Below, in pieces: positions 1-11,400 of a DNA stretch of 64,000 bases (position 1 is its first letter; each line of letters starts with the position of its first letter). Source of the stretch: Amyloporia xantha (lineage: Eukaryota; Basidiomycota; Agaricomycetes; Polyporales; Adustoporiaceae); NCBI GenBank assembly GCA_036971615.1, contig JAYKKR010000005.1, positions 372,001 to 436,000 of the forward strand, in the 5' to 3' direction. Both the position numbers and the translations under genes were made by a program. Below the pieces are notes generated by a model. The model was given only the letters and a program-made list of their open reading frames with translations. It was not told where the DNA came from and did not search any database.

Positions 1-1390
1 ATGTTACACGGTCTTGCATGTGGTAGTCGTATTATCGTCTACGACGGCTCGCCGTTCTATCCGGATGTCCAGCACTTCCTACGATTCCTCAGTGCCGAAG
101 GGTGAGTAGTTTCCCATGTGACTCGTTATACGGGCCTGTAACGTTCCTCAGAGTAACCGTCTTCGGCACGAGCGCCCGTTTCCTCAGCGAAGTGCAAGGA
201 CAAGGCATTCAACCTTGTATGCATCCGTATCGGGCAAATTTCTGGCCCCGCGCTAACTGTTATTGCAGCCCAAATAGCATCATTTGATGCACTGAGAGTC
301 ATATCCTCAACGGGATCTGTCTTGACACCACCCATGTTCGAGTGGACTCAGCAAGCTTTCAATCCGGATATTCACCTTCTATCTGTGTCCGGTGGCACTG
401 ATATCTGCGGTGCATGTGAGTCGCGTTGCCTTTCCGTTCTATCCCAATGAGTGTCCTCATCGTTGCTACTCATGTAGTCGTAGGAGGGGTTTCCACCCTG
501 CCTGTTTATGCGGGAGGTATGTGATACGCCTGCCTATAATATGACGTATCTAGTTGACCATGGCTGTTCACACCTTCCCCAGAAATTCAGGGCAAACTCC
601 TGGGCATGAAAGTTGAGATATTTGACCCGGATGGTAAAAATGTTGAAGATGCGGGCATGCCCGGTGAGCTGGTTTGCACCAGACCCCATCCATCGCTCCC
701 GCTCGGATTCTGGGGCGACGAGTCGGGCGCGAAAGTGAGAAAGGCATATTTCGAGCGATACCCGGGCGTTTGGCAGCAGGGCGATTTTATCGTGAAGAAT
801 ACCGCGACCCGTGGTCTCATGATACTGGGACGCAGGTACGTGCGGTAACGTCGGTCGTATTCTCGCGTTGACGTATTCGGCTTAGTGATGGCGTGCTGAA
901 CCCGAGCGGTGTCCGGTTCGGTTCTGCCGAAATCTACTCCGTGCTCGAGGCTTTCTCTGACGCTATTGATGACTCGCTTTGTATCGGTCAACGCCGCCCA
1001 GAAGACCGGGATGAGCGCGTGCTCTTGTTTCTCAAGATGCGCCCAGGACATGCTTTCACGGAGGTCTTAGTTGATAACATACGATCTTCCATTCGAAAAG
1101 CTCTCAGTCCAAGGCATGTACCGGCACATATATTCGAAGTCGAAGAGATTCCTGTCCGTCCCCTTTCGTTATGTTGCACCGCCTAGCTCATTGATCATTT
1201 GACTGCGGTTTAGTACACCGTCAACGGCAAGAAAATCGAAATTGCCGTGAAGCAAATCGTATCTGGCTCGAATCTCAAGCCAAGTGGAACGGTTGCAAAT
1301 CCTGATTCTCTCAAGTTGTATTACAAGTTCCGAGACCTCGAAAAGCTTGTCAATACAAAGGGCAAAGGAATGACTAGGGCCAAACTATGA
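1..1390 (+). CDS. acetoacetyl-CoA synthetase, C-terminal part (5' end outside window)
   Basis: Acyl-adenylate-forming enzyme that activates acetoacetate to acetoacetyl-CoA in the cytosol. The window opens inside the gene. Readable exons are 1-101, 152-216, 269-415, 478-516, 583-835, 886-1153 and 1214-1390, all with GT-AG introns. The spliced reading contains VFGTSARFL, a SGGTDICGA segment (adenylate-binding core), the GFWGDESG and WQQGDFI blocks, and near the C-terminus the TVNGKKIEIAVK motif with the lysine used for adenylation. This order and the long C-terminal tail match acetoacetyl-CoA synthetases better than acetyl-CoA synthetases. The N-terminal part lies upstream of base 1. Family identity is from recognition; substrate is inferred from the family. 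Confidence 0.85.
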
Positions 1391-1638
1391 CACCTGTGCG
1401 TGGTTGCGTACCGATACTAGATGGGTACTGGTTTTGACTGCAGGTTTCAGTATCTTTGTAGCATGTACAGATCGATACGGTCTAGAATTCAACCAAATGT
1501 TCATGATTGCCAGATAAGTGGAGTATATACAACGAGCCTTGCACACGAGTGCATAAATGAGCCTCAACAGTGTGTTCGCATTTCTCGTATATATACGACC
1601 GTACACAGGTAAGGTCTTGCATGAAAATCAGAAGACCT

Positions 1639-2671
1639 CTACAATCCCAGATCGAGCTCCACCTGAACCGGGGGTCAGCTAGCTGTCGTATGACGAATGT
1701 TGTGCCCCACTCACCTTGTCGACAGCATCCTTGATCATTAGTGCTAGACGATCACTGAACTCCGTTAACTGATCAACCACTACTGGACCGCAGGTAGGGC
1801 AGCTACCGGCCGTGCGTAATGCGGGTAGCTGGATGGTATGTTTATTTACGTTCATCCCTAAGGGCTCGTTCTCGAGGGCTGCAGTCGCCTGCTGCATGTA
1901 GTCCGTCCACCAGCGTGCTGGAAACCGTTGACGTGGTCCCTTCTTCGACTGTTCCATAACGCAGACCGTGCCTCTATCACACTTACACTCTCTCATCCAC
2001 GTCCAATGAGAAATAGTAAGTGACCCCCAGTCGGAGGTCTGTCTACGTATTGGGTTGGGAATGTCCTTCATGACATTTGACAAATCACTGGTAGTATCGA
2101 TCGCAGTCTGTCTGCATCGTTCCAGATACTGCAGGAGTCGATACAGTGTCGAAGATGATATGAGACCAATCTCCGAAGGCACTGGTGGAAGTGGCCGCAT
2201 CGAATATGCCAGACAGCGCTTTGCTTCCACCAACGCTTCGTCAAGAAAGCCGAAATGAACTGCAATGCAAAATACGCGGAGAGGCTCCGAGTTCCATTGT
2301 GAAAACAAGGCCTCCTTGAAGAAATCCATCAACTCGAACATCTCGTATTTGCGGCTCGCTTCTATGAGCGCGGTGCGTGCTTCAAGGGTGCCACAGTCCA
2401 TGGTGGATGGATGGACGCCGGGGTAGATGAAGCGTAGCAGGGTTTCCAATGTATCGCTGTTCTCGCTGATGTCGATGATGGGTAGCTCGTCGACGTCTGT
2501 CGAGCTATCGTTCGGCTTGCTTTCTGCGGGGATGTTTTGAGATGTAGGAAGACGGAAGATGTCTTTGAAGATGGGTGATGCTTTGGCGAGCATGACCTTA
2601 TACAGGCGATAGCTGACGCCATCTGAGGTCCGGATGCAGACGTCCGCGTCCGGATCGTTGTATGGATGCAT
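1639..2671 (-). CDS. BTB/POZ domain protein, paralogue 1
   Basis: Predicted 326-residue protein from two exons, 2671-1715 and 1662-1639, with a 52-nt phase-0 intron. Residues ~8-95 form a BTB/POZ domain (DADVCIRTSDGVSYRLYKVMLA, then SPIFKDIF), a fold for protein-protein pairing often found in cullin-3 adaptors. The rest is alpha-helical with a Cys pair near the end (SCPTCGP). The last exon adds only VELDLGL, which closely matches the last exon of the neighbouring paralogue, supporting the splice model. Without splicing the frame would run on to position 1679. Agaricomycetes carry large expanded families of such BTB proteins of unknown role; no substrate can be assigned here. Confidence 0.8.
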
Positions 2672-3207
2672 CGTCTCGGTTTGATGTAGTGTCGTGGCGT
2701 GACTGCGGTCTGGGGAGCTGTGACTTGTAGGTCAGTGTGGCGACGCTATGTGTCCCTGATAAATACGATTCCAATTGGACGTGCACGGGACGTACACGAG
2801 GCGGACTCCTGGCGGAGAAGGAGCGAGATATCAAGAACCCGCACCGAAATGGGCGTCCTTATCTCTCACCTTACGTAGCTGCAATCACGTACGGTTCATC
2901 GCCAGTGACTCTCGGATCGGACAGTCTGAAACGGCCTCGCACTGGCACTGACAGCGGCTGCAAGTCGCGCTGCACGTCATCTATAGGATCCTAGTGGCGT
3001 GCAAACTATCGAATCAGTATCACAGCGGCAGTGGTGCTAAAAACATTGCATGATTTGATCATCTTTACCCAAAAAATAACAACGGCTTACATCTGAGAGT
3101 TTCCCGGAATGCAGGATACGGACGCGACTAGTGTACAACTATAAGGACATGAGATCGAGAGCAATTCAAACGGATACACAGTCCTCGTGAGCAACGCACA
3201 ATGCTAG
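2672..3207. other. intergenic region between the two BTB genes
   Basis: Holds the presumed promoter of BTB paralogue 1 and the 3' flank of paralogue 2. Open frames here are short and have no recognisable domain. No repeat or RNA gene was seen. Confidence 0.5.
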
Positions 3208-4295
3208 CTACAAGCGCAGATCAAGTTGTGCCTAGACAATGTAATATGCTTGTCAGATGAATTCTGGTTCGGGCGCCAATAGCTTGGACTGACCTGAGCA
3301 GTAGCACGATCGATTCTATCAGCAAGGATATCGCTGAACTCTGTGAGCTGTGCGAAGGCCTCTGGGCCGCAAGTTGAACAGGCGATAGCCTTCCGTAAGG
3401 ATGGATCTAGTGCTTCTTTCTCCTTTGCCACGAAGCCCACTGGTCGAAGCCTCAATTTCGACGCTGCGCGATCTATGTATTCTTTCCACCACGCGCGAGG
3501 CTCGAATGAGCGTGTGAATGAACGAACAGTGGCCTGGACTACGGATTTGCCGCCGTCGCAATCTGCGCATGTAAACCACACCCATGACCTGGAGATACAG
3601 AAGGTGGCAGTGTGGAATTCGTCTTCAATGAGAGAGAGAGAGCGGTGCTCGATGTCCGTCAAGACCCACGTTATTTCTGTGACGACAGCCAAGGCAAGCT
3701 CCATGCATTTGCCATAGTGCCGTAAATATTCCAAAACAGGAGCGGCGGGAAAGGATTGCAACTCTGCGTGCAAGACTGGCAAATGCCAGACCTGGTTGCG
3801 TAATGTCATTCTCGCCGCTGCTCGCGCTTCCTTTTTAAACCCCATAAGGTATGCCAAGACGAAGACTCGCAACGGTTGCGACTCTACGAACGTCATAAGA
3901 GTGGTTTTGAGTCGCCCCGTAGCAGCATCCAACTGATATTTCCGGCTGACTTCCAACAGGCGAGCCACGTCCTCCAAAGGAAGGGTGTATGTCGAGTATA
4001 TGGGATAGACGAGATGGAGCAGCCTGTTCATCGTCCGCCCATCTTCAGTAACGGGGATGACGGGCATTCCATTCATGTAGTCTGCGGCTGGTGTGGCACC
4101 TCGCGTTCCAACTGCCTGATCCACCGTCGGCTCTGGTGGGGCAGGCAGCAAGAACATGTCCCTGAAGACCGGCGATGCCTTTGCAAGTATGATACGATGG
4201 AGGCGAAAGTTTACCCCATCTGAAGATCGAACGATCAAGTCGGCGTCGTCGTCTTTGAAAGGATGGATTATTGGAGGTCTTGCCAGTGGGGCCAT
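3208..4295 (-). CDS. BTB/POZ domain protein, paralogue 2
   Basis: Predicted 341-residue protein from exons 4295-3294 and 3231-3208, with a 62-nt phase-0 intron (donor gtcagt, acceptor tag). The BTB/POZ domain lies at residues ~15-110 (DADLIVRSSDGVNFRLHRII, SPVFRDMF), followed by a helical region ending in an ACSTCGPEAFAQLTEFSD segment shared with paralogue 1. The methionine at 4295 is preferred over an in-frame one 24 codons upstream because the upstream peptide has no counterpart in the paralogue. The two genes are tandem, same strand, about 540 bp apart, and share the unusual tiny last exon (AQLDLRL here), so they arose by local duplication. Function unknown. Confidence 0.8.
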
Positions 4296-5236
4296 ACTAT
4301 GAATCTCGAACGGTTGGGATATCCTAGATGACCAGTTCAGGTAGAAGTACTTGTGCTTGTGCAACAAGGGAGAAGAATGAATGTATACTGTGTATAAGTA
4401 AGCGCAAGATAAGAGCCCATTTTGGCTTGGTTAGATCCGAAGGCGAGGAGCGTAGCCCACTAGCCTTGATGCTTATTGTAGTAAGTGTCATCTGCAAATG
4501 TTATCTGCAAAGCAACTGTCGGGAATCTCGTCACACTGATGTACATGGCGCAGACACAGCATCAGGATAAAGACAGTTCGTCATCGAGCTATTAACGGTA
4601 CCGAATCAAAGGTCGACGGAGTCAAGAGATTGTCGGACGAGCGCTGGACGCTCGACGGCTTACATGAGCTCTTGGTTCTGTGTCGTAAGTCTTAGTTTCT
4701 CGGCATCGTTAACGTGTGATTGTTAATTCGTTTTTATACTTGCAGCACTTTATCACGATCACGTTTCCTCATATCTCTTTTACTCTGTGACTTCTTTTGT
4801 TCAAGGATTGCGTGTCTCTTTATCGCGTGTCTTCTTATCATTATTCTCTTGTCTGTGGTTTCACTTCATATTCATATCTGGAGACATCGGTTGCCTGCAG
4901 CTATCTGCAGCGAGTATCCGGAACTCGATGTAGATAGCTGTAGCCATCGTGCTCTGGGGTTTCGCCTTTACTTTATTATATTCAGAGTAAAGTTCCATTC
5001 TTTTGTCATGTATTAAATTGTAGCCTCAAATCTGGCCCCTGTAGTCTTATTTCAGTTATTCTCACCTTATTTCTATAGCAGATAGTCATGTATCGAGCAC
5101 TGGGGTACTTTCTGACAAGAGTCATGTGGAAATGCACAGACAAGAGAGATTCAGACGCAAAAGCCCTGGCAAGTAACAGTGGCAGAATGCCAGACCCAGC
5201 AAAGTTTCAACAATTCACCCGTACAATGTCCCTTCA
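4296..5236. other. intergenic region, no supported gene
   Basis: About 940 bp between the BTB pair and the secreted pair. It contains pyrimidine-rich stretches near 4740-4870 and an intron-like gtaagt...cag stretch near 4686-4745, but no exon chain with a recognisable product could be built on either strand. Confidence 0.4.
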
Positions 5237-6045
5237 TCAAGCGAGAACCGCATACATAATTGAAAAGCCCACGATCGCGAGGGAAAGAAAAGGTAGGGAT
5301 TTCGTCTCCATGGCTCCGTTCGCGTTGGTGGCCGCTGCAGTACCAGTCGACGACGGACTTGGGGAACCAGCGGGTACAGAGCTGGTTGAAGATCCTGACG
5401 GAACAGGGAGCGAAGTGACTGAAGACCCTGACGGACCAGGTATCGAGGTGACTGAGGATCCTGCCGCCACGGAAGTCGAGGGAGAGTCAGGCGCATACGA
5501 CGTAGGGGAGGGCGTGGCCACGGAACCATCGGCCTGCACCGCGAATGACGGAACGGCCTCGGTCGTGATCACAGTCACGGTGAACCCACCGGCCGCATCA
5601 ACAACAGTGCAAGCGGCTAGACCGTCGGCGATGCCGCAATTCTCGTTGATCGCCATCCCCGAGTTGGGGTCGACGTATGAGAGGCCAAGTGTGGAGGCGC
5701 CGAGGACGAGGGTGGCTATGGGAGGTGGTTGCGGTGAGTACGTGCACGCTGGTGACGGAGTCGACGTGCGGAAAATTCAGCTTACCGGGTGCATCCAATC
5801 CGGATGCTCCTGAGGCAAGCAACCAAGTGGTGGCACCGTCGGGTCCGACGCCAAGCTCCGATGCAGGTTCTCCCTCGAAGTTTGCAGACGTGAGCGCCGC
5901 ACTGGCAGCAACTGCAGGACAATATGAAACTGGCTGTGAACATTCTGTCGTTTGTGGGAAATAGCGGCGAGGGACACTCACAATGAGCACAGAGCAGAGA
6001 AGAAATGAGTATTTTCGAGAACACTTTTGCGATGAGTACGGTCAT
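5237..6045 (-). CDS. small secreted Ser/Thr/Pro-rich protein, GPI-anchor-like, paralogue A
   Basis: Predicted 222-residue protein from exons 6045-5982, 5911-5786 and 5715-5237; both introns are 70 nt and phase 1. An N-terminal signal peptide (ILISSLLCAHFAASAAL) is followed by a conserved module with FEG, GVGPDGATTWLLASG and LGASTLGLSYVDPNSGMAI, and a two-cysteine motif ENCGIADGLAACT. Next comes a low-complexity stretch of repeated PSGSS-type units, then a C-terminal hydrophobic tail (FLSLAIVGFSIMYAVLA) after small residues, as expected for a GPI attachment signal. It is probably a cell-wall or plasma-membrane surface protein. The paralogue downstream on the + axis has exactly the same first exon length (64 nt) and intron phases. 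No enzymatic motif is visible. Confidence 0.75.
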
Positions 6046-7087
6046 GGTGTCTTAACGAATGTGCGTTTTTTGAACGAGTGAACGAGACCTAAGTCGCAGA
6101 AAGTCTGAGGGAAGGGGAAGAGGGCGAGAGAGGTCACTACAAGGCGTTCTTTTTGCTGCTCGGTGTGCAAGCGCCTGAAATACAATGCAGCGTCGGTGCC
6201 TGAGGCCTGAGGCCTGGGGCCCTCATGGCATGCTGCACTGCCATCAAACGGCGCTCAGTGCTCACCGCCAAGTCCGCCGTCCGGGGCGGATCAAGACTGT
6301 AAACAGTCATGATGCACGATGACAAAGTTCCGAATTGCCGCCCCTGTGCCAGTGTCAATGCGAAACGCTCAGCCGCATGCGTCTTAGCCGAGCTTGAATT
6401 CGAGCTTGAAGTGGAGTTGATCTTCCAAATCAGATCGAACTTGAATTGGCCCCGAGGGCATCTGTGTGAGTACTAGACTGCCCTAGGCCTATGAGTTGAA
6501 CATACAACAACGGTCTTCGAACGCCGCGCTAGAGCTATGGAGACTGACATCAAATACCCAAGGCACATCTTGTGCATCCTGAGCTGTCAGACAGCGCGCT
6601 TCGAAAAAAGATTGAAATCGAGACAGCTCATTCTCAAACCTGACTACAATCAGAAATACAAGGGACAACCGATTGACCGCCTTAGAGCGTTCTCGTCCTA
6701 TTGTAATTTCTGACTGTGATTATGCACGTACGATTGTACGGCGCGAAGACTGTGCCAGCCCTTTCCTGTCTATAGGTGAGTCAAATGACTCCTTATCCTA
6801 ATCACCCGTACCGTGAAGAGTCAAGACCCATGACTACAACGCAGCAGATGGCCTCTTCCCTCCAAGCAGTATATCGGCCTCACGCCAGTATATATATTAG
6901 CCCCTGGATGTACATTTGTCGCAAAGTTAACACGGTAATTAGCACTTCTGCTCGTCAAGACTGCTCACACGATAGCAAAGGCAGATAGACATAAAAACGA
7001 TAGCCGATCGAAAGCCCAGTGAAACGACGAGACCCCGTCACAAACCCAGGAGAAATATTCACGACGTCCGTATGTAATGTCTCTTTC
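6046..7087. other. intergenic region between the secreted paralogues
   Basis: About 1 kb holding the 5' flank of paralogue A and the 3' flank of paralogue B. Short open frames lack domains or codon patterns that would support a gene; no repeats were recognised. Confidence 0.4.
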
Positions 7088-7758
7088 TCAACCGAGAATC
7101 ACATACGCGGTCAACGAGACCACAGCCGCAAAGGACAGGAATGGCATGGACTTCAGCTCCATCGCTCCGCTACTCTTCGTCGCGGACGCCGACGCGGTAC
7201 TCTCGCCTGGAAGTCCGAATTGGGCACCAGTCACGCTTGCGGTCACCGTTTGAGACGAAGTGTACCCGCCGCTACCCGAGACGACTTCGACTTGGGTGCA
7301 GACGGCTTTTCCACCGTCGATGCCACAGTTCTCGTATGCCGCCACTCCCTGGGTGGGGTTGTTGTACGTGAAATGAACCTCGGAAGCGCCGATAACGAGC
7401 GTGGCTGCAGAAAAGAAACAGTCCTGGCGATCAGCATGGCGGTGTCATTGCGAATGTCCTGCGAACAGGCTTACCGGGTCCATCAAATCCGAGTCCGGTA
7501 CCAGTGGGCGTTCCTGGAGCGAGTGACCATGTAGTGCCGTCGGCCCCGACGCCCTCTTGAACCGCCTTCACAGGTCCAGGCGCATAACCGGGGAAGTTGA
7601 TCGACGTCACGGTCTCCGCGACAGCGTCTGCCACCCGACCCCAAAGGCCAGTCGATATTTTGATCGCCTTAAATCAGTATACAGGAGCACTCACAATGCG
7701 CACATAGCACAAGGGCAATGAGAATTTTGGAATATCCCTTGAGATTGAGCGCGCTCAT
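7088..7758 (-). CDS. small secreted protein, GPI-anchor-like, paralogue B
   Basis: Predicted 177-residue protein from exons 7758-7695, 7627-7475 and 7404-7088, introns 67 and 70 nt, both phase 1. It starts with a signal peptide (KILIALVLCAHYAVA), then a module with INFPGYAPG, GVGADGTTWSLAPG, a glycine-rich segment and TLVIGASEVHFTYNNP, the two-cysteine motif ENCGIDGGKAVCT, a Ser/Thr-rich linker shorter than in paralogue A, and a hydrophobic tail (FLSFAAVVSLTAYVILG) typical of GPI signals. The match to paralogue A in exon sizes, phases and motif order shows tandem duplication; the Ser/Pro repeats of A were gained or lost afterwards. Likely surface-exposed; function unknown. Confidence 0.75.
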
Positions 7759-8425
7759 GGTGCTTAAGGAACCGGATTTCTGAAGTGGTAGAAAGAGACG
7801 CGATTCGAGTCATGATGTGGCAGGGAGGGTGGGGATTTATACAACCAGATGTCCAGCCACGACCGAAGCGCCAACTCGGGACCGCTCGAACTTGACAGAT
7901 CTATATATGACCATCATTCGAGTCACTGGTTGCAGAGCACAATGCCAGGGCGTGCCTGTGAGTGGGAACACAAAATGCCTAGAACTTAGTTACGTGCTGC
8001 GGGATAATATTCGTGACGTTCGCGGGAAATTCTTCGCCGGGCCAGCGGCGACTGTGGAAGACTGATCGCGAGGAACAACAAACCTAATATGCGCGCGCTC
8101 GGAGCAAGGAACAAACCTACTGGGCGCGCTTCGGGCAAGGTCACACGAAGCCGCCTGGAAACGAGGAACGCGTTGTCCGTCGCAGCTGGGGCTTGTCCCC
8201 CTTAGGCAGACTCCAAATTGTTACCTTGCAGAGAAGGGAAGGTCGTAACAACATAGGGACAAGGTCCACTTGAGCTTGTAGCTTGCCAACCGACCATTGC
8301 GAGGAGTGATGCGTTGATGCAAGCCCATCAATTGCATATTCTCTACACAAAAAATGTGATGTTCGAAACTGAGTTACAATCTCTTCTAACGACGCGTGGC
8401 ATGCATTAGAGCCTACCATTCCTCA
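7759..8425. other. intergenic region
   Basis: About 670 bp between paralogue B and the 3' end of the ABC transporter. No coding signal or repeat was seen apart from two similar short stretches around 8095-8135 (gcgcgc-containing, with repeated ggaacaaac). Confidence 0.4.
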
Positions 8426-11400
8426 TCACGAGGTAGAGAAACTTGCTCGAATACGCAGGATGTCCTGCCTCGACAAGCCTGCTTCGCTGCAGAGAGACCG
8501 AAATATGGAGTCCTCTCTATCGAATAAGTTTAAAGGGGTGTCGAACTCCGCCACTTTTCCAGCCTCCATCACGATGATCCTATCGTAGTAGACTGTCGTA
8601 TAGAGCAAAGTGTGAGTTCGAGTACGAATGGCCAGAAATGGGATACTCGCCAACTGTATTCAAACGGTGAGCAATACACAACAATGTAGACGACGCAAAC
8701 TCAGTCTGAATTGTCTTTTGCAGTTTGGCATCCATCTCGACATCGACGTTGCTCGTTGCTTCGTCCTGCATCACAAGAATTAGTTGAGATGAAGAGAATG
8801 CAGGAAGCAGGCTAGCTGTACGGACCAGAACAATGATGCGACTGTTCTTGACGAGAGCACGACATAGAGCAAGCAGCTGCTTCTCGCCTGCACTGTAGTT
8901 GGAACCTATGTGAACAGATACTGAGCTAACAAAATATACGAAAGAAACGGCTATCTACCTTCATCACTGACGGCGGCGTCCAGACTGAACTTCGCTTCCG
9001 CGGCAGGGTCATGGGAGCCATCTCTAGGCAGCAACCAGGACCTCTTTAGGGCAGAAATCAACTCTGCATCGGTACGAGTTGTCTCCGGGTCACTGCACTC
9101 ATCAGTAGATGAAACCAGATCTACAAACAGGAACATACAGGTTTTCTCGCAATGTGCCCTTGAATAGCAAGGCGTCCTGAGGGACCAAGGCCAGCCGCCC
9201 TCGAAGGGTGTCAAGCCCGATGTTTCGAATGTTGTGCCCATCTATTTCTATCGTTCCGCTCGTGACATTCACAGTTCTAACAGCAATGAAGAGCACATCA
9301 GTCATCCACATCCACCTCAGACTGGCAATCCGCATCCTACCTAAAGAGGGCTTGCAATAAGGAACTTTTTCCTGTACAAGACATTATGCAAACAATAAGG
9401 CAGGAGAGCCAATCTTAGGCAGGAGTACAACTCGCCTGCACCCGTTCTGCCTACGATACCGACCTAGGTGAAATGTAAGCCATCATGTTGAATATCCTCG
9501 CTACATGAACTCGCTTACTTTCTCTCCGGGCCGCACAGTGAATGTGACGCCTTTGAGAACCAGGGGTAGGCCTTCACGGTATGCAAGTTCAGCTTCCTTG
9601 AATTCGACCTGTCCTCTTTCCGGCCATGAGTGTGGAGGATCTTCGGACGTCGTCCTCTCGCCTTCAGAGGGTAGTTCAGTGTAATGCAGCACACGCTCCA
9701 CGGCATTGAAGTTCTGCTCATTTTGGGCATATGTCTGTACCAAACTCGCTAACAGTGGAGGATGCACATTAGTTGACGATATGTATATCAAGAATAAACC
9801 ACCAACAGAAAACCGACGTCACTGGAGGATACGTGTATTCAGCTTTCAGCAAGTAAGTCCCGCCTGCTCCATGGCTTACCACTCAATGTATACGACAGCA
9901 CTACGCCGATCTTGCTTGGACTTACAGTGTACCGAAATCCGGTAGCGAACAACGCAATTCCGAGGACCAGAAGATTGCCCAAAGTATTGAGACGGATGCC
10001 AAGCCATTGTTGAATGGCAATTGTCATATAGTAAGCTCTATTCTCCATGTCTAGCCCATGTTCAGATTTCGTGATGAACCGGCGCTATATTTGGTGAATA
10101 CATGAAGTTCAACGACATATACTAATCACGACTCACTTGTGCGGCATAGGCTCTGACAGTGCTCAGTCCAGTCAATGACTCTGAGCTATGAGGTCAGCGA
10201 CAAGTGGCTAGAGACAACCAGCAGATGCTACCTGAATATGAGGCATACAGAGCGGATCGCATGATGGAGTCCAGGCGTTTGGTTTCCACGGAAGTCCGAC
10301 GATAGAAGACAGCAGCGAGGTAATAGAAGATGAGCAATGGGACGAAAAGGATGCCTAGATATGGGAATGTGTAGAACACCAATGCAATCGTTCCTATGAC
10401 AGAACTTAATAGCGGGTTTCAGCAGCGAAGTCATATGGAAGGCTGGCATTATGCACCTGAATGTTGACAGGAGCTGTGTGCGGATGATATCACGAATCAG
10501 GGATAATTAACGAGTATAAAGGATAAACACTCTACCTGGAACGCAATCATGGAGACTGCCGTATCGAGCGTGTCCTGATCACTGGACAAACGAGACATTA
10601 CTCGGCCTGGTTCAATTCATTTCAGCTACAGCGTTGCAAATCACGTTCTGTGCATCCGCACCCATTGGCGTCGTGTCAAAGAATGACGTTGGTGAGTGTA
10701 GGACAGCGCTCAACGCGTCTCTGAACATGCGTGACCCAGCGAACAAAGTCGAGAGACTACATTTTGGATCGTCAGTGGTTCGAGCTTTAGCGATGTAGAA
10801 TGTACTCACGTCAAGGACAAACTCAGTGAGAACGAGAACAGTGCGCTAGCTACACCAAGAGCAGCGTAGGTGCCCATGTATTCCCCTTGAGTAAAGCCAT
10901 GGATACTTTCCGCCGTCCAGAACCCAAGAAACAAGTTGTTCGCCACTGAAAGTAAAGTTGGATAGGTATGCATAAAAATACGTATATGAAGGTCCGGGGC
11001 TTGACTGCTGTAACGTACCTGATGCGCCTTGATACAACGAGAGGAGCATGACAATAATAAATGCCCAAAAGAGACCACCGGCATAGCGTAGATACTTTGC
11101 ATACGTCTGCATGGTCACTGCGCCAATGTTTCGCTCCTCTTTTTGCATGAGAGGTCGGGAGTCCTTGGAGTCGGGCTTATCCGCCGCGGAAACTGTCTTG
11201 TCCTGCTTCACTACGGAAGTGACTTCTTCCTGTTCCTTCTCGAGGTTACCATACTCTTCCATCAACCGAGAAAAAATGTTACTAGAACTCATTAGATCCT
11301 AGACAACCGATTTAGCCCGAGTGGACTAAAATCAGTGCGACAGCATTCTGGCTATCGACTTACCAGATAAGTACCCTGTTCTGCGATGACTCCATTGTCC

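Noticed and set aside
4720..5016. 98-codon hydrophobic plus-strand frame
   Set aside because: Pyrimidine-rich sequence gives spurious hydrophobic residues; no homologue-like features.
5088..5813. 241-codon plus-strand open frame
   Set aside because: It is antisense to the spliced secreted paralogue A, whose tandem homologue confirms the minus-strand model.
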